From RGIG4079 sp045637505 (GTDB taxonomy: Bacteria; Bacteroidota; Bacteroidia; Bacteroidales; Muribaculaceae): a stretch of DNA of 18,647 bases. Position numbers and translations under genes: made by a program. The notes under the pieces are model-generated. The model ran no database searches, had not been told where the DNA came from, and worked only from the letters and a program-made list of their open reading frames with translations. Shown in pieces: positions 16,575-18,647 of this stretch (the first letter of the stretch is position 1; every line of letters starts with the position of its first letter). The DNA is taken from contig JAZTZO010000025.1 in NCBI GenBank assembly GCA_045637505.1, positions 1-18,647 of the forward strand. The letters run 5' to 3'.

Positions 16575-16603
16575 ATTATAAATGTTTATAGTACATTTAT
16601 AAT
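16575..16603. promoter_or_regulatory. Perfect 10-bp inverted repeat at the recombinase start (possible recombinase site or operator)
   Basis: ATTATAAATG (16575-16584) and CATTTATAAT (16594-16603) are exact reverse complements separated by TTTATAGTA. Two arms of 10 bp with a 9-base centre is the geometry of a tyrosine-recombinase core or a dimeric repressor operator. The left arm abuts the recombinase ATG. The right half, TAGTACATTTATAAT, closely resembles TAGAACATTATAAT at 18450-18463. Confidence 0.5.
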
Positions 16604-16610
16604 TTACGGA

Positions 16611-17834
16611 TTGGGAGTCCTTAATTTTTCGAGTAAGCGAGGACAAAATGAAATTCATTCCGATTTTGCCGAGCGTGAGAAAATTCAAGGTTTGAAAAAC
16701 CTTAATGTACCCAATTTGAGATTTGGTGAGTATTCTGATGAATGGAATTTGACAGAATTGCAAAAAGTAGCAACTATTTCTAAAGGTTCGGGTATATCAA
16801 AAGACCAACTTTCAGAAAATGGCACTTATTGTATTTTGTATGGTGAATTATATACGAAATATAATTCGGAAATTATTTCAGAGGTTTATAGTAAAACAGA
16901 ATTAGATGCAGCTAATTTGGTTAAAAGTAAAGAAAACGATGTAATAATTCCATGCTCAGGTGAAACTGCTATTGATATTTCTACAGCTCGATGTGTACCA
17001 TTTAATGGCATTTTATTAGGTGGAGACCTAAATATAATTAGGCTTAAAAATCAGAATGGAGGTTTTTTCGCCTATCAATTAAATGGCAAAAGGAAAGTTG
17101 ACATTGCAAAGGTTGCTCAAGGAGTCTCGGTTGTGCATTTATATGGAGGACATCTTAAACAAGTAAAGATAGCATATCCTACATATTCTGAGCAAAAGAA
17201 AATTGCGGACTTCTTGTCTTTACTTGATTCTCGTATTGCAACCCAAAACAAGATAATTGAGGATTTGAAAAAACTAAAGGTCGCAATTCGAGATAACCAA
17301 TTAAATATAATTCGTAAACAATATGGATTAAATTCGCAAATATCTGAATTGCTTGATTATGAACAGCCTTCAAAATATATAGTTTCTAACACAGAATACT
17401 TGAATGATAACAATCTCATACCTGTATTAACTGCCAACAAAGCATTCATACTTGGATATACAGACGAGACATTTGGTATATATGATAAAGGTCAATGTAT
17501 TATCCTTGATGACTTTACTCTTGATTGCAAATTGGTTAGTTTTGCTTTTAAGGTTAAATCATCTGCAATCAAAATACTTACATCTAAAAATGGGATATCA
17601 TTAAGATACATATACGAATACATAAATTACATTGGATTAGAGACAGCCGAGCATAAACGACATTATATTTCAGAAATAGAACCAATGCTTATTGCATATC
17701 CTGACGACAATGATATCGTTAATTCATTCTGTATTTTAATGGAGATATACGATAAAAAAATAGAGATTGAAAATAAATATCTCCAATCTCTATTATCTCA
17801 GAAAGCCTATCTACTCAGTAATATGTTTATATAA
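16611..17834 (+). CDS. hsdS: Type I restriction specificity subunit HsdS, full two-domain gene without ATG
   Basis: A 407-residue HsdS that would set the DNA target of a type I restriction-modification complex. TRD1 runs from about 45 to 190, after N-V-P-N-L-R-F-G-E-Y-S-D-E-W. The central conserved helix is E-Q-K-K-I-A-D-F-L-S-L-L-D-S-R at 194-208 and continues to I-I-E-D-L-K-K-L-K-V-A-I-R. TRD2 covers about 240-375. The C-terminal conserved helix ends L-L-S-Q-K-A-Y-L-L-S-N-M-F-I. No ATG exists in this frame; TTG codons at 16611 and 16692 are the only usable-looking starts, and I see no promoter. It therefore looks like a donor (silent) gene or one cut at its 5' side by recombination. The DNA is strongly AT-rich, and its last bases overlap the converging HsdS half-cassette. 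Confidence 0.8.
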   Translation: MGVLNFSSKRGQNEIHSDFAEREKIQGLKNLNVPNLRFGEYSDEWNLTELQKVATISKGSGISKDQLSENGTYCILYGELYTKYNSEIISEVYSKTELDAANLVKSKENDVIIPCSGETAIDISTARCVPFNGILLGGDLNIIRLKNQNGGFFAYQLNGKRKVDIAKVAQGVSVVHLYGGHLKQVKIAYPTYSEQKKIADFLSLLDSRIATQNKIIEDLKKLKVAIRDNQLNIIRKQYGLNSQISELLDYEQPSKYIVSNTEYLNDNNLIPVLTANKAFILGYTDETFGIYDKGQCIILDDFTLDCKLVSFAFKVKSSAIKILTSKNGISLRYIYEYINYIGLETAEHKRHYISEIEPMLIAYPDDNDIVNSFCILMEIYDKKIEIENKYLQSLLSQKAYLLSNMFI

Positions 17835-17838
17835 ACAT
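17823..17838. repeat. 16-bp perfect palindrome spanning two converging hsdS ends
   Basis: ATGTTTATATAAACAT is its own reverse complement and contains the last codons and stop of both converging HsdS genes (M-F-I-stop on each strand). The palindrome follows from two homologous gene ends meeting head-on with overlapping stops. ATGTTTATA also recurs beside the recombinase start at 16582-16590. Confidence 0.7.
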
Positions 17839-18456
17839 TTGCTGAAGTAGGTATTGCTTTTGTTTTTCCAACGCATTTAGGTAATGTTCTTCAATTCCAA
17901 TCTTTGTTTCAAATGCTAATATCTTTTCTGATATTTCTTTTTGCAAAGGTATTTCGGGAATAGAGATTGGAATATTTGTTAATCCCTCAAATGATAGACA
18001 CAAACGAACACTTCCCTCTAATCTTTTATACATTTCGTGCTTAAAATATTGTGTAAGAAAGAACATTTCTAAATATTCAGGCAATACATTTTTCTTCGCA
18101 TGAAAGCAAATGTACATTGGGCTTACAATCCCCGATTCATATTGTTTTAGTCGTGCTATTGAACCGACATTTATACGAGCTGGATTATAAGCAAAATCAT
18201 TAGTTCGAACAATCTTATAGTTTGTTACATCTTCACTTGCAACTGTTCTATCTTCAAATTGTTCTGATTGTTCAACGAATCCCAATTTGTTACTAACAGA
18301 AAGAACATTAGTCTCTTTGTTTGATTTATTACGATTTGAAATTTGGGTAATTATATCGCCAATTTTATAGTTATAATGCTCCCCACAAAAAGCATTTTCT
18401 ATAATTGCGACCGAATGGGATAATAAATCCTTAATTAAAGGGATTGTGGTAGAACA
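17827..18456 (-). CDS. hsdS: HsdS C-terminal half-cassette (central helix, TRD2, C-terminal helix), no start codon
   Basis: The open frame runs from just after a TAA (18457-18459) to the stop at 17827-17829, about 209 codons, roughly half an HsdS. It begins in the central conserved helix. P-L-I-K-D-L-L-S-H-S-V-A-I-I-E aligns codon by codon with K-I-I-E-D-L-K-K-L-K-V-A-I-R-D of the neighbouring full gene. A TRD follows (K-I-G-D-I-I-T-Q-I-S-N-R through about residue 165), then E-E-H-Y-L-N-A-L-E-K-Q-K-Q-Y-L-L-Q-Q-M-F-I. There is no ATG; the first TTG at 18285 would cut into the TRD. It is therefore a silent half-gene that would be expressed only after recombination into an active hsdS. It lies opposite and convergent to the full gene and divergent from the next piece. 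Confidence 0.72.
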   Translation of the reverse strand, partial: CSTTIPLIKDLLSHSVAIIENAFCGEHYNYKIGDIITQISNRNKSNKETNVLSVSNKLGFVEQSEQFEDRTVASEDVTNYKIVRTNDFAYNPARINVGSIARLKQYESGIVSPMYICFHAKKNVLPEYLEMFFLTQYFKHEMYKRLEGSVRLCLSFEGLTNIPISIPEIPLQKEISEKILAFETKIGIEEHYLNALEKQKQYLLQQMFI

Positions 18457-18462
18457 TTATAA
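18371..18462. repeat. Inverted repeat flanking the divergent heads of two hsdS cassettes
   Basis: Left arm TTATAATGCTCCCCACAA (18371-18388) and right arm TTGTGGTAGAACATTATAA (18444-18462) are imperfect reverse complements. TTGTGG and CATTATAA match fully and the 4-5 bases between differ. They enclose 55 bases that carry the central-helix codons of the minus-strand cassette. Each arm lies at the same point of its own cassette (the E-H-Y-N codons), which is what paired recombination sites would look like. Confidence 0.55.
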
Positions 18463-18647
18463 TAAAACCCACAAGACCAAGGTTAAAATTAAAGATTTAG
18501 GCAAATCATATTCGGTTATGAATATGTCAAAAGAGGACTTATCAGAAACTGGGAACGAGTGTATAATCTATGGTGAATTATTTACTACTTATGGTTGTGT
18601 TGCCACTGATATAGTTAGCAGAACAGAAAAATCGATACAATCATCAA
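18377..18647 (+). CDS. hsdS: HsdS cassette, 5' part only (runs off window)
   Basis: The frame opens after a TAA at 18374-18376 and stays open to the window end. It reads N-K-S-L-I-K-G-I-V-V-E-H-Y-N-K-T, then K-V-K-I-K-D-L-G-K-S-Y and a TRD start M-S-K-E-D-L-S-E-T-G-N-E-C-I-I-Y-G-E-L-F-T-T-Y-G. The last part is clearly related to TRD1 of the full gene (I-S-K-D-Q-L-S-E-N-G-T-Y-C-I-L-Y-G-E-L-Y-T-K-Y). No start codon comes before the TRD except a GTG at 18446 and ATGs at 18518 and 18524, which lie inside it. It is probably another half-cassette. Its length and end are unknown. Confidence 0.65.

Noticed and set aside
16575..16763. Longer recombinase start (63 extra residues)
   Set aside because: The extension is antisense to conserved HsdS codons and unlike recombinase N-termini; the ATG at 16574 gives a normal length.
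1..18647. CRISPR array or tRNA/rRNA genes
   Set aside because: No regularly spaced direct repeats of 20-40 bases and no tRNA cloverleaf or rRNA-like sequence was seen on either strand.

Overview
The window looks like a chromosomal accessory region from a member of the Bacteroidales (Bacteroidota). Three transcription starts carry the Bacteroidota-type -7 box TAnnTTTG, one of them with a well-spaced upstream TTTG. Ribosome-binding sites are weak or absent, intergenic DNA is AT-rich, and the proteins (VanX-type dipeptidase, CarB, Bacteroidota-style HsdS subunits with a tyrosine recombinase) fit that order. I cannot resolve the genus.

Layout. 1-264: the last 40 codons of what looks like an IS110-family transposase, a short degenerate repeat, and a consensus-like promoter. 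265-927 (+): an exported M15D (VanX-like) dipeptidase. 969-11476 (-): a tightly packed six-gene operon, read from right to left: SNF2-type helicase with a degenerate PLD-like N-terminus, DUF4391 protein, DUF4365 putative nuclease, type III Mod adenine methyltransferase, a lipoprotein made almost only of DnaJ-type CxxCxGxG zinc motifs, and type III Res. 11477-11969: the helicase leader. It holds a Bacteroidota -7 box, about 308 bases with several strong stem-loops that end in a T-run, and the carB terminator. 11970-15188 (-): carB with its own promoter. 15189-15644: a repeat-bearing gap and the recombinase terminator. 15645-18647: a tyrosine recombinase beside a full-length type I HsdS gene (+) with no ATG, a C-terminal half HsdS cassette on the opposite strand, and a third HsdS piece that runs off the window. 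hsdM and hsdR are not in view.

How it works together. The six-gene operon is most simply read as an elaborated type III restriction-modification system. Mod would methylate adenine in a recognition site and Res would translocate and cut. The SNF2/PLD helicase and DUF4391 protein are probably fixed partners. The more AT-rich DUF4365 and zinc-lipoprotein genes look like later insertions into the core. Three of the five gene junctions use the same TA(A/G)-CT-ATG arrangement, so translation is probably coupled. The structured leader ending in a terminator-like stem about 40 bases before the first gene is either an attenuator for the operon or a separate small RNA next to which the operon was inserted. 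The recombinase and HsdS pieces look like a specificity-switching (shufflon) locus.

The strongest candidates for something undescribed are the zinc-ribbon lipoprotein embedded between mod and res, the structured leader RNA, and the inverted sites around the HsdS half-cassettes. All functional statements rest on motif reading by eye; no database search was possible.
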